Source: Stomoxys calcitrans
Taxonomy: Eukaryota > Arthropoda > Insecta > Diptera > Muscidae
Direction: 5' to 3'
Length of the DNA stretch: 64,000 nt
Assembly (NCBI RefSeq): GCF_963082655.1
Contig: NC_081553.1
Location: 157,085,441-157,149,440, forward strand
The notes under the pieces are model-generated. The model was given only the letters and a program-made list of their open reading frames with translations, did not search any database and was not told where the DNA came from. Shown one piece after another: positions 10,093-23,283 of the stretch. The translations under genes and the position numbers were made by a program. How positions within the stretch are numbered: position 1 is the stretch's first letter; each line of letters begins with the position of its first letter.

Positions 10093-10640
10093 TATACTCT
10101 ACAATTATCTCTTAATTAAGCTTAATTTACAAATTTTATATTTCATATTGATTTGTGAAGTTTCATGTTTGAGAGTAGTACCATTGTAATTTTATTGAAT
10201 GGGCTCTTATAAGGCTTTAAAATTACAAAATTCAGAAATAAAAAAGTTAAATGTAAATAACCAATGGTAACGTTCGCAGATCGTCGAAGATGGAGCGCAA
10301 CGCGTAAGCTCACCATTTAATTAACAATTTAAACGTACCTTAAAACCATAGCTACTCATTATACATAATGTAACTTCAATATTTTAAGGAACATCTCAGT
10401 ATACTCAAATTAGCAAACGTTATTCTTCCATAATAAAGTTAACCTCTTTAAGGGTATGTGAAGAAAAAAGAAAACAAGAGAAGATTTAAACAAATATAAT
10501 TAAAGAGTTCCAAGATGCAGCAATAGATTCTTACGGTACGTGTGGGAGTTGTCAAAACACTGTGAGAGTGTAAGGAAGCATTTACAACAATCTGGCTGTT
10601 CTAACAATGAAGGAACCTGGAGAAGATGTTCATCTTTCTT
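10093..10640. other. AT-rich spacer, nothing recognised
   Basis: No coding similarity or clear repeat was seen. A short (TA)n run lies at 10641-10652 next to the LOA-like 3' end. Confidence 0.35.
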
Positions 10641-10652
10641 CTATATATATAT

Positions 10653-13190
10653 ATTTTTTTTTCGTCCTTTGTGATACCACAGGAACAGAAGAAGGAAAAT
10701 GCCTTCTAGTTCCTACCGTTGAACCATCTTTAACAAGCCCTAATAACTTTCGAATGTTCACATCCTCTTAAACAGACAGGTTCTCAAAGAAATGAGTACC
10801 TAAAGTGGAACTCCTTCTAACTGCTAGTGCGGGACAGAACACAGAAGGTGTTCTATAGTCTCTTCTGCCTCGATGTCCCTACAGCTTCTGCAAAAGTCGT
10901 TGCTGGCAACCTTCCGTCTGTCAGCATGTTTTCTGATTAGACAGTGACCTGTCATGACGGACACAATGACTTAGACGTCAATTCTAGCCAATGACAGCAA
11001 AGCAGTAGACCTTTTCAAGTCTAGATTAGGCCACATAGTTTTGGAATGCTCACAGCCTCCTCTTTGTGACCATCTATCATTCGTTGCCCTTCGGGCCTGG
11101 ACCTGAAAACTTAGCTTACATGTCGCTAGAGGCATACCCACAGATTCCACTGTCCCTGGAATGTGTAAGGTAGTTCTTAGTCTCGCAAGCTCGTTTGCTT
11201 TAAAATTCCCTGGGATATCTCCGTGACCCGGCACCCAGAATAGGTGAATTTTGAACTGTTCAGCCATCTCATTGAGAGATCTGCGACAGTCGAGGGCGGT
11301 TTTTGTGTTCAGAAATACGTTATCCAGGGATTTAATGGCTGCCTGGCTGCCTGAGAAGATATTTATGCCACCACTTCCACTTCCTTAATTGCACAGATCT
11401 CTGCTTGAAACACACTGCAGTGGTGGGGAAACCTTTTCGATATAACCAGTTCTAGATCTTTAGAGTACACCTCAAAGCCCACCCGGTCGTTTAGCTCGGA
11501 ACCATCCGTATAGAAGTCTATGTAATTTCTGTAACCAGGGATATCGTAGTTCCAATCGGTTCTATCAGGAATAGTGGTAAAGTAATTTTTATCAAAAAGC
11601 GGCTCAGGTAGGGTGTAATCCACACTGCCTGGACCATCGGATATTGTATCAAGGATAGCACAGTGTCCGTAGCCGCCACATGACCAATGAGAAAGCTCCC
11701 TTAACATCACGGCAGGGGTCGCTGCAATTTGGGTAGCCACAATATCCTGAGGCATAAGATGTAGCATTAAATTCAGTGCATCAGATGGTGTCGTTCTCAG
11801 TGCGGCTGTGATGCACAAACAAGCCATGCTTTGGATCCGGTTAAGTATTGAGCAGTAGGTGGATTTTTGAAGCGCCGTCCCCCAGACCACAACACCATAT
11901 AGCATAGTAGGTTTGACAACTGCAGTAAATACCCAATGCATGAAACGCGGTCTAAATCCCCAACTTTTGCCAATGGCTTTCTTGCAAGTGTCTAGGGCAA
12001 GAGTGGCCTTTCTTGCCCTTTTCAAAATGTTGGATTTGAAGTTTCCTGTCCAGCAAAACATCTAGGTATTTTTCGCTTTCTGTAAATGGAACATTCTTTC
12101 CACCCAAGGAGACAAGTTCCACTGTAGGCAACTTGAATCTCCTGCTGAATCTCCTTCTGTCTTGCACGGATTTATACCCAGACCACTTTCGGTAGCCCAC
12201 TTTGCTGTTGCACGTAGACCTTCCTGAAGTATATCTCTTAAAGTGCTGGGAAACTTTCCCCTAACCGCAATTGCAACGTCATCAGCATACGCGACCACTT
12301 TTACGCCTTTTTCTTCCAGAGACAATAATATATTGTTAATGGCTATATTCCAAAGTCGAAGACACAGTACACCTCTTTGAGGTGTTCCTCTGCTGACTCA
12401 TCTTTATAGATCTACGGATCCCAAGCCTGCTGTAATGCATCTTTTAGTATGTAAGTTATTAACAAACTTTTTTACGGTAGAGTTGATGCCTAGAAACTCC
12501 AACTCCTTCATGATTGCCGTTGGTTTTAGAATATTGAAAGTACCTTCAATGTCAAGAAATGCTACTATTGTATATTCCTTGAAAGCGACAGAACCCTCTA
12601 TGCAGCCGACTAGGTCGTGAAGGGCTGTTTCAGTGGATTTGCCTTCATTATATACATGCTGCTGCTGCGCCAGGTGATCTCTAGGTATTTTTGCCCAAAG
12701 ATATGTTTCTATCAACCTCTCAAGAGTCTTCAGCATAAAGGATGACAGACTTATAGGACGAAAATCTTTCACCTTCGTGTGGTAGGTTTTTCCTGCTTTT
12801 GGAATAAAACTACCTTCGTGTCCCTCCATACCACAGGTATATATGACATTCTGATACACGCAGTGTATATCTCCCTAAGCCAGGGAACCAGTCTATCAGA
12901 CACAGCTTGTAATTGAATCGGTGATACATCATCAGGGCCTGGCGTCTTAAAGGAATCGAAACTCCTTATCGCCCAAAGGATTTTCGGCGCAGACACAATT
13001 TCCCTAATAACTTCCGAGGAATGCATATCAGTGACTTCTTCTGGCCCCACGTTGTCCGTTGGAGTATTTCCCGGCAGATGTGTATCAAGGAGTAGTTCTA
13101 GTAGTTCCTCACTAGACATTCTCTGACTTCTGGATATACCCCACCATAATAGGTCTCGAGGACAGAATCTTCCTTAGCCTAGAGGTTTCT
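10653..13190 (-). mobile_element. LOA-like non-LTR retrotransposon with RT and RNase H, 5'-truncated
   Basis: Minus strand, 5' to 3': pre-RT region ([17 protein letters not shown], 13119), RT fingers KDFRPISLSSFMLKTLERL (12770), motif A FLDIEGTFN (12560), YADDVAIAVRGKF (12285), thumb, RNase H start FYTDGSELND (11520) and HLFWVPGHGDIPGN (11250), then a C-terminal CRSCRDIEAEETIEHLLC knuckle (about 10880). At least four frame changes separate these blocks. The piece around the RNase H Glu region is shortened near 11360. The RT-plus-RNase H order and motif style fit the LOA group of the Jockey superfamily; that clade name is an inference. This copy keeps motif A, which the copies at 50.2-52.4 and 56.2-59.5 kb have lost. 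Confidence 0.85.
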
Positions 13191-14665
<1,475 letters not shown>

Positions 14666-14676
14666 TTCTGAGAGAA

Positions 14677-16286
14677 ACTTTTATACCCTCCACCATAGGA
14701 TGGGGGGTATACTAAAATCGTCATTCTGTTTGTAACTACTCGAAATATTCGTCTGAGACCCCATAAAGTATATATATTCGTGATCGTCGCGACATTTTAT
14801 GTCGATCTAGCCATGTCCGTCCATCCGTCCGTCTGTCTGTCGAAAGCACGCTAACTTCCGAAGGAGAAAAGCTAGTCGCTGGAAATTTTGCACAAATATT
14901 TCTTATTAGTGTAGGTCGGTTGGTATTGTAAATGGGCCATATCGGTCCATGTTTTTATATAGCTGCCATATAAACCGATCTTGGGTCTTGACTTCTTGAG
15001 CCTCTAGAGGGCGCAATTCTTATCCGATTAGAATGAAATTTTGCACGACGTGTTTTATTATGACTACCAACAACTGTGCTAAGTATGGTTCAAATCGGTT
15101 CATAACCTGATATAGCTGTCATTTAAACAGATCTGGGGACTTGACTTCTTGAGTCTCTAAAAGGCGCAATTCTTATCCGACTTGAATGAACTTTTGCACG
15201 AAGTATTTTGTTATGATATCAAACAACTGTGCCAAGTATGGATTAAATCGGTTCATAACCTGATATAGCTGCTATATAAACCGATCTTGTGTCTTGACTT
15301 CTTGAGCCTCTAGAGGGCGCAATTCCCATCCAATTGGAATGGAATTTCGCACGACGTGTTTTGTTATGATATCCAACAAGTGTGCTAAGTATGGTTCAAA
15401 TCGGTTTATAACCTGATATAGCTGCCTTATAAACCGATCTTGGGTCTTGACTTCTTGAGTCTCTAAAAGACGCAATTCTTGTCCGACTTAAATGAACTTT
15501 TGCACGAAGTATTTTGTTATGATATCAAACAACTGTGCCAAGTATTGTTCAAATCGGTTCATAACCTGATATAGCTGCCATATAAACCGATCTTGTGTCT
15601 TGACTTCTTGAGCCTCTAGAGTGCGCAATTCTTATCCGATTGGAATGGAATTTCGCACGACGTGTTTTGTTATGATATCCAACAAGTGTACCAAGTATGG
15701 TTCAAATCGGTCCATAACCTGATAAAGCTGTCATGTAAACAGATCTGGGGACTTGATTTCTTGAGCTTCTAGAGGACGCAATTTCTATCTGATTTGGCTG
15801 AAATTTTGGTTGACGATTTTATTCTTACTTTCAACAACTGTGCCAAATAAGGTTCAAATCGCTTCCTAACCTGATATAGCTGCCATGTAAACCGATTTGG
15901 GACCTTGACTTCTTGAGCCTCTAGAGGTCGCAATTATTATCCGATTTGCCTGAAATTATGTACGACGGATCCTCTAATGACCATCAACACACGTGTTTAT
16001 TATGATCTGAATCGGTCTATAGCCCGATACAGCTCCCATATAAATCGATCTCTCTATTTTACTTTTGAGGTCCCAAAGGGGAAATTTAACACGAGTCTCC
16101 AACATATAATTTAATTGTGGTCCAAACCGGACCATATCTTGATATCACTCTAATAGCAGAGCAAATCTTTTCTTATATCCTTTTTTGCCTAAGAAGAGAT
16201 GCCGGGAAAAGAACTCGACAAATGCGATCCATGGTGGATGGTATATAAGATTCGGCCCGGCCGAACTTAGCACGCTTTTACTTGTT
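14677..16286 (+). mobile_element. Helentron/DINE-like non-autonomous element (family A), long copy
   Basis: The 5' end carries TATACCCTCCACCAT (14682-14696) and the 3' end its near-reverse complement ATGGTGGATGGTATA (16231-16245). A GTCC/GTCT microsatellite lies at about 14815-14845. The middle is a tandem array of ~153-bp monomers, each with CTTGACTTCTTGAG. The 3' end has a TTCGGCCCGGCCGAA hairpin (16251-16265) and finishes TTTTACTTGTTT. Subterminal inverted repeats, microsatellite, central array and 3' hairpin match the architecture described for Helentron-associated INE/DINE elements; that class is inferred. No protein is encoded. Confidence 0.75.
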
Positions 16287-16299
16287 TATCTTGTCGGCG

Positions 16300-17080
16300 T
16301 CATTAGCGCTATCGACCTGTTCGCAGAAAAGCTTCTAGCAGGCACGTTTTGCTGCTCTGGTTATCATATTGTATTCCTTGAGCCGTATGTAATGCACATC
16401 CCAATAAACTTCCGATTTTTTACGAAGTGCTCGATTAAAAAGTCTACGGGTCTCTTCCCCAAATCGAACAAGTTAGTATTGCACCATTTATAAAACTGGT
16501 TAAAATCGGATTGCAGTATAAACTGGTTAGCCTCCTCATTAAAAGAATAGAAAATCTTAACATCATCTGCATACATTAGAACCTGATCACTCTAGGCAGG
16601 TCATTTATAAACAATGTAAACAAGACCGGTCCGAGATGGCATTTTCTACTTACACCATTTGAACTCTGCCCATTAGGTATGATCTTATCCAGTTCAAAAA
16701 TGCGTTAGAGAAGCCCATAAGATACAACTTCAATAATATTAGTTTATGATTGACCTTATCAAAAATTTTGCCAAAGTCGGTATAAATACAGTCAGTTTGA
16801 TATCGGCTTTTAAATTATTCATTCTTAAAGATTCGTGATTGTAGAACGATGTTTCCGGAAACCATGTTGAAATTTACAAAAAAAAGATGAAACTTGAAGG
16901 GATAATACCTCAGTTACCATCTTTTCAAATAATTTAGGAATTGTATTTAATTTAGCGTTTCCTCTACAGTTCGGTGCTTTAATACTGCTACCCGATTTAA
17001 ATAAAGGTACAATAAACGTCCACCAACCCAGGTCCTTTTGTGGCTGGATTGGCGGGCTTATTGCCTTGAGTACCACTTAT
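16300..17080 (-). mobile_element. Non-LTR RT relic (unassigned clade), copy 1
   Basis: Minus-strand blocks: FIVPLFKSGSSIKAPNCRGN (RT fingers), FFCKFQHGFRKHRSTITNL (16830-17076), then MYADDVKIFYSF with CNTNLFDLGKRPVDFL (16576-16364). The motif C YADD is intact but the frame breaks upstream. Motif A is only weakly visible. An identical relic lies at 23284-24064 in the second duplicate. Confidence 0.75.
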
Positions 17081-18170
17081 TTTTGCCTTCATTATTTTAC
17101 GAAGGAAATAGGCTCTTTGCACTCAGTTTCTCCGGGTCTCAGATGCCAATATTCCGAGAACTCGTAAAATTATGTGGATGCAGGTGTATTTATTATAAGT
17201 CTTTAGGCGTTCATTTATGGTAAATTAGCTGGCAATTTAGAACTACTGTTACCAGTACTTTTTGTCTCTTTCCTTAAATTTTAAGTTATATGTTTTAAGT
17301 ATCGAAAGACCAAATACGAATTATATTATATTTTAAAAGAAGAAACATTAATTTAAACAATTCTTAAAATAGAAAAAGCTTTTTCAACATAAGCATTGTT
17401 GCATTCGACATCGAACACAAATTCGGATTCTACATTAGGTCTCTCCGCTTTACTCTCTTTTGGTATTTATTTGAACTTAACAGCCGAATTTCACAAAACA
17501 GCTGTTCTATGCTGCAAATTCCTGCTGAGAAAAAATCTCCAGTAGAAATTTGCAAGTTCTCAATTACCAAACACTCAAATTTGTGCTCGCTCTCACGCAC
17601 TTTCCCGCTCTCTTCTGCTGGCAACTAAAGAACGCGAACGACTTCCAGTAACAATTTGTGCAAATTTGCACACATTTTTGAGTACGCGAACACACATATT
17701 ATCTGATATATTCGACAAAGACAGATTTGCAGACCGTTAGGACGGATGAAATATTTAATATAACTACCCTCTTCCGAAATTGATTTGATTCGACGAATTC
17801 ATGTGAGCAAACACCATGCAAATTACTGTCCATGAAAAATAGGACAGGGATGGAAACACTAAAGCAACTACTTATTTCCCTTTGTACGTATTAAATGTTA
17901 TGTATTTTTCTCAATTAAGCTTTGCGCTCCCTAGGTTCTCAAGAAGTCAAATCTGGAGATCACCTTTTTAGGTTGAAGGCCATGATAGAAGTCTTTGTGC
18001 GCAATTTAAGCTAAACCATATAATATTTGTGTCTTCTAGCGGCTGGACAAGTCAAGAAAGAAGATCGGTTTATATGTGCGGCGTATCTAAACATGATCAG
18101 ATTTGGCACATTTTTACAGCAATGATCTACATCAAAAAAATAATTTTGTGCAAAATATTTTGCTGCTAGT
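17081..18170. other. Unassigned sequence within the duplication
   Basis: No coding similarity was seen. The stretch 17400-17650 is less AT-rich and contains AACAGCTGTTC and CTGCAAATTCCTGCTG motifs resembling words in the 358-bp unit. The segment from 17872 to about 18355 is repeated at 19668-20067 (offset 1,796). Confidence 0.4.
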
Positions 18171-18174
18171 TTTA

Positions 18175-18892
18175 CACATAAAAAAGTTTCGCGATTTCGG
18201 CAGGCAGAGGACAGAACTAGATTCACTTAAAATATGACGATTAAGAACAAATGTGTACGAATCGTACACCAATATTTTGAGGTCTAACAATCGAAAAGAC
18301 GAAATTTGCGTAACCCCTCTTTGTGTAAAAGCATACATATAATAGTGGTACTAACTTTGTCTGCTGCTATTTTATTTGGTTCAAAAATTAGCAAATTATA
18401 GAAGATTGTACGTTATATGCTTGCAAAATTGAAAGATAAGATGGAATATAATTTTTTTTAATATTTATGAAATTTCTGGGCTTTTTTTAACTTTTAACCA
18501 TTTAAAACAGCAGAATATGTTTGCTGTTTTTGCACATAAAAAAGTTTCGCGATTTCGGCAGGCAGAGGACAGAACTAGATTCACTTAAAATATGACGATT
18601 AAAAACAAATGTGTACGAATCGTACACCAATATTTTGAGGTCTAACAATCGAAAAGACGAAATTTGCTTAACCCCACTTTGTGTAAAAGCATACATATAA
18701 AAGTGGTACTAACTTTGTCTGCTGCTATTTTATTTGGTTCAAAAATTAGCAAATTGTAGAAGATTGTACGTTATATGCTTGCAAAATTGAAAGATAAGAT
18801 GGAATATAATTTTTTTTTTAATATTTATGAAATTTCTGGGCTTTTTTTAACTTTTAACCATTTAAAACAGCAGGATATGTTTGCTGTTTTTG
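18175..18892. repeat. 358-bp tandem repeat, two units
   Basis: Units start CACATAAAAAAGTTTCGCG at 18175 and 18533. Each has a palindrome GTGTACGAATCGTACAC (8-bp arms round one A) and the words GCTGCTATTTTATTTGG and AACAGCAG. Small reverse-strand frames (MYAFTQ...) repeat with the unit and are not genes. Confidence 0.9.
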
Positions 18893-18931
18893 CAAAATAT
18901 TACTGCTGTCCCAATTTTAGCAGAATTTCTG

Positions 18932-19260
18932 AGCACCACACAGGCTGGAACATTGAGCTCCGATCAGTGTGTGTTCACTGCTGTGACGAGAAGCTTAGCT
19001 GCGAGCTATCGGACACGTCCACAGGTTGCGGATAGTGGAATGCCCCATACGGAGTAGCTGCAACGGCAGTCGCGGACAATCTGCGGTATCGAGAGGAGAG
19101 TCTCAGTGAGAGGTCTGGCGGCATGCTCGTTATGACAGGGCGGATTATTGGCGCCTTTAAATAACCAATGGCCAACCTGTTCCTGCGGCGATCAGTCCTT
19201 TGGACCGGAACGAGCCTCCATATGAAAATGTGGATACAACAACAACAACAACATAACATT
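18932..19260 (+). repeat. CAA-tailed dispersed repeat, complete-looking copy
   Basis: It begins GAGCACCACACAGGCTGGAAC, includes a TTTGGACCGGAACGAGC block and ends GTGGATACAACAACAACAAC. Copies with the same start and tail lie at 22040, 25916 and 28070 (plus) and 30795-31075 (minus). The (CAA)n tail is typical of a retroposed sequence; I see no tRNA boxes, so it may be a LINE 3' end or a different SINE type. Confidence 0.75.
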
Positions 19261-19337
19261 TGTGTTGCAGTGATGAAAAACGCATTTTCCAAAACCTCTC
19301 AACTAGTGTAAACGGTTGAGATGTTTTTCAAAAACTA

Positions 19338-19640
19338 CCAGGATTCACTAATAGAAGGTTAGGTCACATGCAAAACACAAAGTGGATAGGCCCCATAAAC
19401 ATCATTAAGGATGTCAAATCTGACGATTTTTTTTTTCAAAGATGCTGTTGGACGCAACGTTACGGTGAATGAACACATTTCGAACCGAACACTGATTTTG
19501 GTAATAAAATTCAATGATCTGCAAGCGTTGCTCGTTAGTAAGTCTATTCATGATGAAATGTCAAAGCATACTGAGCATCTTTCTCTTTGACACCATGTCT
19601 GAAATCCCACGTGATCTGTCAAATACTAATGCATGAAAAT
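19338..19640. mobile_element. Mariner-derived fragment with head-to-head transposase pieces
   Basis: The plus strand at 19426-19472 reads FFKDAVGRNVTVN, a mid-to-late segment of mariner-like transposases. The minus strand from the ATG at 19551 reads MNRLTNEQRLQIIEFYYQN then CSVRNV, the N-terminal helix-turn-helix start. The two oppositely oriented pieces abut near 19473. The catalytic core is absent. It recurs at 22398-22715 and 26322-26624. Confidence 0.7.
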
Positions 19641-20246
19641 CCTAACCTCAAAAAAATCACCCTTTACTTATTTCCCTTTGTACGTATTAAATGTTATGTA
19701 TTTTTCTCAATTAAGCTTTGCGCTCCCTAGGTTCTCAAGAAGTCAAATCTGGAGATCACCTTTTTAGGTTGAAGGCCATGATAGAAGTCTTTGTGCGCAA
19801 TTTAAGCTAAACCATATAATATTTGTGTCTTCTAGCGGCTGGACAAGTCAAGAAAGAAGATCGGTTTATATGTGCGCCGTATCTAAACATGATCAGATTT
19901 GGCACATTTTTACAGCAATGATCTACATCAAAAAAATAATTTTGTGCAAAATATTTTGCTGCTAGTTTTACACATAAAAAAGTTTCGCGATTTCGGCAGG
20001 CAGAGGACAGAACTAGATTCACTTAAAATATGACGATTAAGAACAAATGTGTACGAATCGTACACCAGTAGTAGTAGTAGTAGTAGTATTTATTTTCATA
20101 ATTCTTTATGTATACAATGTGTGGTAAGATTTTGTACAATATATAAATAAATACTTAATATTAATCTCTAAGACATGACATATTGTCGTTAGTCTGCATA
20201 TGGGGTTTTGCTATTGTTATACATATATATACAGATAATATTCAGT

Positions 20247-20957
20247 TTAATAGTTGAATTCATTTATCAGATTTAGCCTGTATCTCATAGCCATTTTGGT
20301 GTATTTTGCAAGCCGTGTCCATTCTACAACTGCGCCATCAAGAAGACTTATTACTTCGTTTTCTGTTAATATTTCCTTGTTAAAATATATTTTCCTAATT
20401 TCTTTTAACACCGGGCACCGGCCTATGAAGTGTTCCACGTTTTCTATCTCCATTGTGTTGCAGAGCGAACATATTTCGGATCCATTGTTCCTGTATATAT
20501 TACCATTTAGAATCGTTGTTTCTGTTCTGATCTGTAGTATGCATCTTATGTCTTCGATCTTATATGATGTTTTTAAATAGTTTGCTCCTTGCATAGGATC
20601 TAAATTTCTGTATATCCTACTTGTGCTCTGCTTTCTCGACATATATATATTATAATTCTTTACTCTTAGTGCTTGTAGCAGTTTAGTTCCGTTTTCTTTC
20701 CAAGTTGTTTTGTTCAGATTGTTTATTGACCACTCAATATCATGTTCCGCTCCCATTTCATTTAGGCGTTTTACCCAGGATAATTTGTTCTGCAGTATTT
20801 TCTTTGAAAGAAGAAATGGTAGACGAGATTCGTCGTACTCAAATAGAGTTTTAAACACATATCTTATGTTTAAATCTAGTGTAAATATATGTCCATTTTC
20901 GATGGAAGTTTCTAGCATTATGGCGTATGTTGGTATGCAATCTGGGAGATTAAGCAT
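20247..20957 (-). pseudogene. LINE ORF2 C-terminal region
   Basis: A 236-residue frame follows the RT domain of the same insert. It contains ICSLCNTMEIENVEHFIGRC, a Cys/His pattern seen at the C-terminus of many non-LTR ORF2 proteins, and ends with its own stop 180 bases before the (TAC)n tail. It is uninterrupted, which fits a recent insertion. Function: nucleic-acid binding is assumed for the Cys/His block. Confidence 0.8.
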
Positions 20958-21069
20958 TCTCTTGATGAAATATGTCTGCAGCTTGTCAACTTCCTCAAAG
21001 TGTTTGTAACCCCATACTTGCGCAGCGTATGATTGTATTGATCTGCTAACGGCTAGAAAGAGTTTCCAC

Positions 21070-21630
21070 TTAGATTGAAGTGGTACATCCTGTTTTTTTT
21101 AGAAAGTCGTTCCATGTGCTATTTATACTAGTTTTTGCTGCTTGATTCCTTTTTTCAACATGCTTGCTAAAGCTCATGGATGGTGTTAATGTTACTCCTA
21201 GATAACAATATTCCGATGTTATCGTCACAGGATTCGATTTAAATGTCCAGTTTTCATTTCTGGCTATTCTCCCACCTTTTCTAAATACCATAATTTTTGA
21301 TTTATTTAAATTTACTTCGACTGTCCATAGTTTACAATACTCTTCCAAGTTGTAGATCATTTGTTGTAGCACATTTGGTTCATCGGCTAGTATTACGATG
21401 TCATCGGCATATAGAAGTAATCTTACATTTAATCCATTTAGGTTAACTCCGCCTTCTAGAGTGTCATGCAGGTCATTTAGGTACAGAGCAAATAATAGCG
21501 GTGAGAGTAGGCATCCTTGTTTGACACCTGACGAAGTATTGAAGTATTCCGACAATTCATTTCCGGTCCACACTGCTGATGTTGTGTCTTTATAAACGTT
21601 TTCGATAAATCTTACAGCTTTCGTTGACAT
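21070..21630 (-). pseudogene. RT palm and thumb of the LINE insert
   Basis: This 186-residue frame carries GVKQGCLLSPLLFALYLNDL (residues ~34-53) and LYADDIVILADEP (~72-84), followed by the LNKSKIMVF and CYLGVTLTP blocks of the RT domain. It ends at 21070 because of an indel in the poly-A run near 21100; the next codons in the other frame (VPLQSKWKLFLAV) continue the domain. The start Met is internal to the parent protein. Confidence 0.85.
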
Positions 21631-22039
21631 GCCTATCGATTGCAGTTTGAATATGAGCGCTTTCCTTGAAATGTTATCGAACGCCGCCTTAAAGTCAACG
21701 AAAAAAGCATACGTTTTCTTTTTTTGGCTGAATCGTACACCAATATTTTGAGGTCTAACAATCGAAAAGACGAAATTTGCGTAACCCCTCTTTGTGTAAA
21801 AGCATACATATAATAGTGGTACTAACTTTGTCTGCTGCTATTTTATTTGGTTCAAAAATTAGCAAATTATAGAAGATTGTACGTTATATGCTTGCAAAAT
21901 TGAAAGATAAGATGGAATATAATTTTTTTAATACTTATGAAATTTCTGGGCTTTTTTTAACTTTTAACCATTTAAAACAGCAGGATATGTTTGCTGTTTT
22001 TGCAAAATATTACTGCTGTCCCAATTTCAGCAGAATTTC

Positions 22040-22337
22040 TGAGCACCACACAGGCTGGAACATTGAGCTCCGATCAGTGTGTGTTCACTGCTGTGACGAG
22101 AAGCTTAGCTGCGAGCTATCGGACACGTCCACAGGTTGCGGTCCACGGCAGTCGCGGACAATCTGCGGTATCGAGAGGAGAGTCTCAGTGAGAGGTCTGG
22201 CGGCATGCTCGTTATGACAGGGCGGGTTATTGGCGCCTTTAAATAACCAATGGCCAACCTGTTCCTGCGGCGATCAGTCCTTTGGACCGGAACGAGCCAC
22301 CATATGAAAATGTGGATACAACAACAACAACAACATA
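22040..22337 (+). repeat. CAA-tailed dispersed repeat with internal deletion
   Basis: It is like 18932-19260 but lacks the ~35 bases after GGTTGCGG (GGTTGCGG joins directly to TCCACGGCAGTCG). It ends in ACAACAACAACAACAAC. Confidence 0.75.
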
Positions 22338-22397
22338 ACATTTGTGTTGCAGTGATGAAAAACGCATTTTCCAAAACCTCTCAACTAGTGTAAACGG

Positions 22398-22715
22398 TTG
22401 AGATGTTTTTCAAAAACTACCAGGATTCACTAATAGAAGGTTAGGTCACATGCAAAACACAAAGTGGATAGGCCCCATAAACATCATTAAGGATGTCAAA
22501 TCTGACGATTTTTTTTTTCAAAGATGCTGTTGGACGCAACGTTACGGTGAATGAACACATTTCGAACCGAACACTGATTTTGGTAATAAAATTCAATGAT
22601 TTGCAAGCGTTGCTCGTTAGTAAGTCTATTCATGATGAAATGTCAAAGCATACTGAGCATCTTTCTCTTTGACACCATGTCTGAAATCCCACGTGATCTG
22701 TCAAATACTAATGCA
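22398..22715. mobile_element. Mariner-derived fragment, second copy
   Basis: It has the same head-to-head transposase fragment as 19338-19640, with a C to T change in the N-terminal piece (GATTTGC for GATCTGC). It ends at TGCATGA, immediately before the start of duplication copy 2. Confidence 0.7.
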
Positions 22716-22730
22716 TGAATGGGGACTAAT

Positions 22731-23270
22731 GGGGACTTGATTTCTTGAGCTTCTAGAGGACGCAATTTCTATCTGATTTGGCTGAAATTTTGGTTGACGA
22801 TTTTATTCTTACTTTCAACAACTGTGCCAAATAAGGTTCAAATCGCTTCCTAACCTGATATAGCTGCCATGTAAACCGATTTGGGACCTTGACTTCTTGA
22901 GCCTCTAGAGGTCGCAATTATTATCCGATTTGCCTGAAATTATGTACGACGGATCCTCTAATGACCATCAACACACGTGTTTATTATGATCTGAATCGGT
23001 CTATAGCCCGATACAGCTCCCATATAAATCGATCTCTCTATTTTACTTTTGAGGTCCCAAAGGGGAAATTTAACACGAGTCTCCAACATATAATTTAATT
23101 GTGGTCCAAACCGGACCATATCTTGATATCACTCTAATAGCAGAGCAAATCTTTTCTTATATCCTTTTTTGCCTAAGAAGAGATGCCGGGAAAAGAACTC
23201 GACAAATGCGATCCATGGTGGATGGTATATAAGATTCGGCCCGGCCGAACTTAGCACGCTTTTACTTGTT
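22731..23270 (+). mobile_element. Family A Helentron/DINE-like element, 5'-truncated by the duplication
   Basis: It contains the last three ~153-bp monomers, the 3' subterminal repeat, the TTCGGCCCGGCCGAA hairpin and the TTTTACTTGTTT end, identical to 15747-16286. The 5' end is missing because the duplication breakpoint lies inside the array. Confidence 0.85.
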
Positions 23271-23283
23271 TATCTTGTCGGCG

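Larger units (their letters stand above)
20068..21729 (-). mobile_element. 5'-truncated LINE (CR1/L2-like) with 13-bp target-site duplication
   Basis: The insert is bounded by GAATCGTACACCA at 20055-20067 and 21730-21742. Its minus strand begins mid-RT (KTYAFFVDFKAAFDNISRK, motif A) and continues with SSGVKQGCLLSPLLFALYLND, LLLYADDIVILAD (motif C) and the frame 21630-21070, then after one frameshift in an A run near 21100 continues as YAAQVWGYKHFEEVDKLQ to the frame ending 20247 with CSLCNTMEIENVEHFIGRC. The 3' end has a (TAC)n tail at 20068-20092. The only clear break is the homopolymer indel, so it is young. It is missing from copy 2 of the duplication. Confidence 0.9.
19971..22001. repeat. 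358-bp repeat, one unit split by the LINE
   Basis: The unit runs 19971-20067, is interrupted by the LINE and its duplicated target, and resumes 21743-22001. The corresponding site in copy 2 (26955-28030) has three uninterrupted units. Confidence 0.85.
15747..22730. repeat. Tandem segmental duplication, copy 1 (6,984-bp offset)
   Basis: Everything from TGGGGACTTGATTTC at about 15747 recurs at 22731 with a constant offset of 6,984 bases; stretches I compared through 20067 are the same base for base. The copy starts inside the 153-bp array of the family A element and ends after a mariner fragment at about 22715. Copy 1 carries a LINE at 20068-21729 that copy 2 lacks, and only one 358-bp unit at the corresponding array. 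Confidence 0.9.

Noticed and set aside
16185..16493. Plus-strand frame MPKKRCREKN... (also at 23169)
   Set aside because: It runs across the 3' end of the DINE-like element into DNA antisense to an RT relic; it is duplicated only because the segment is.
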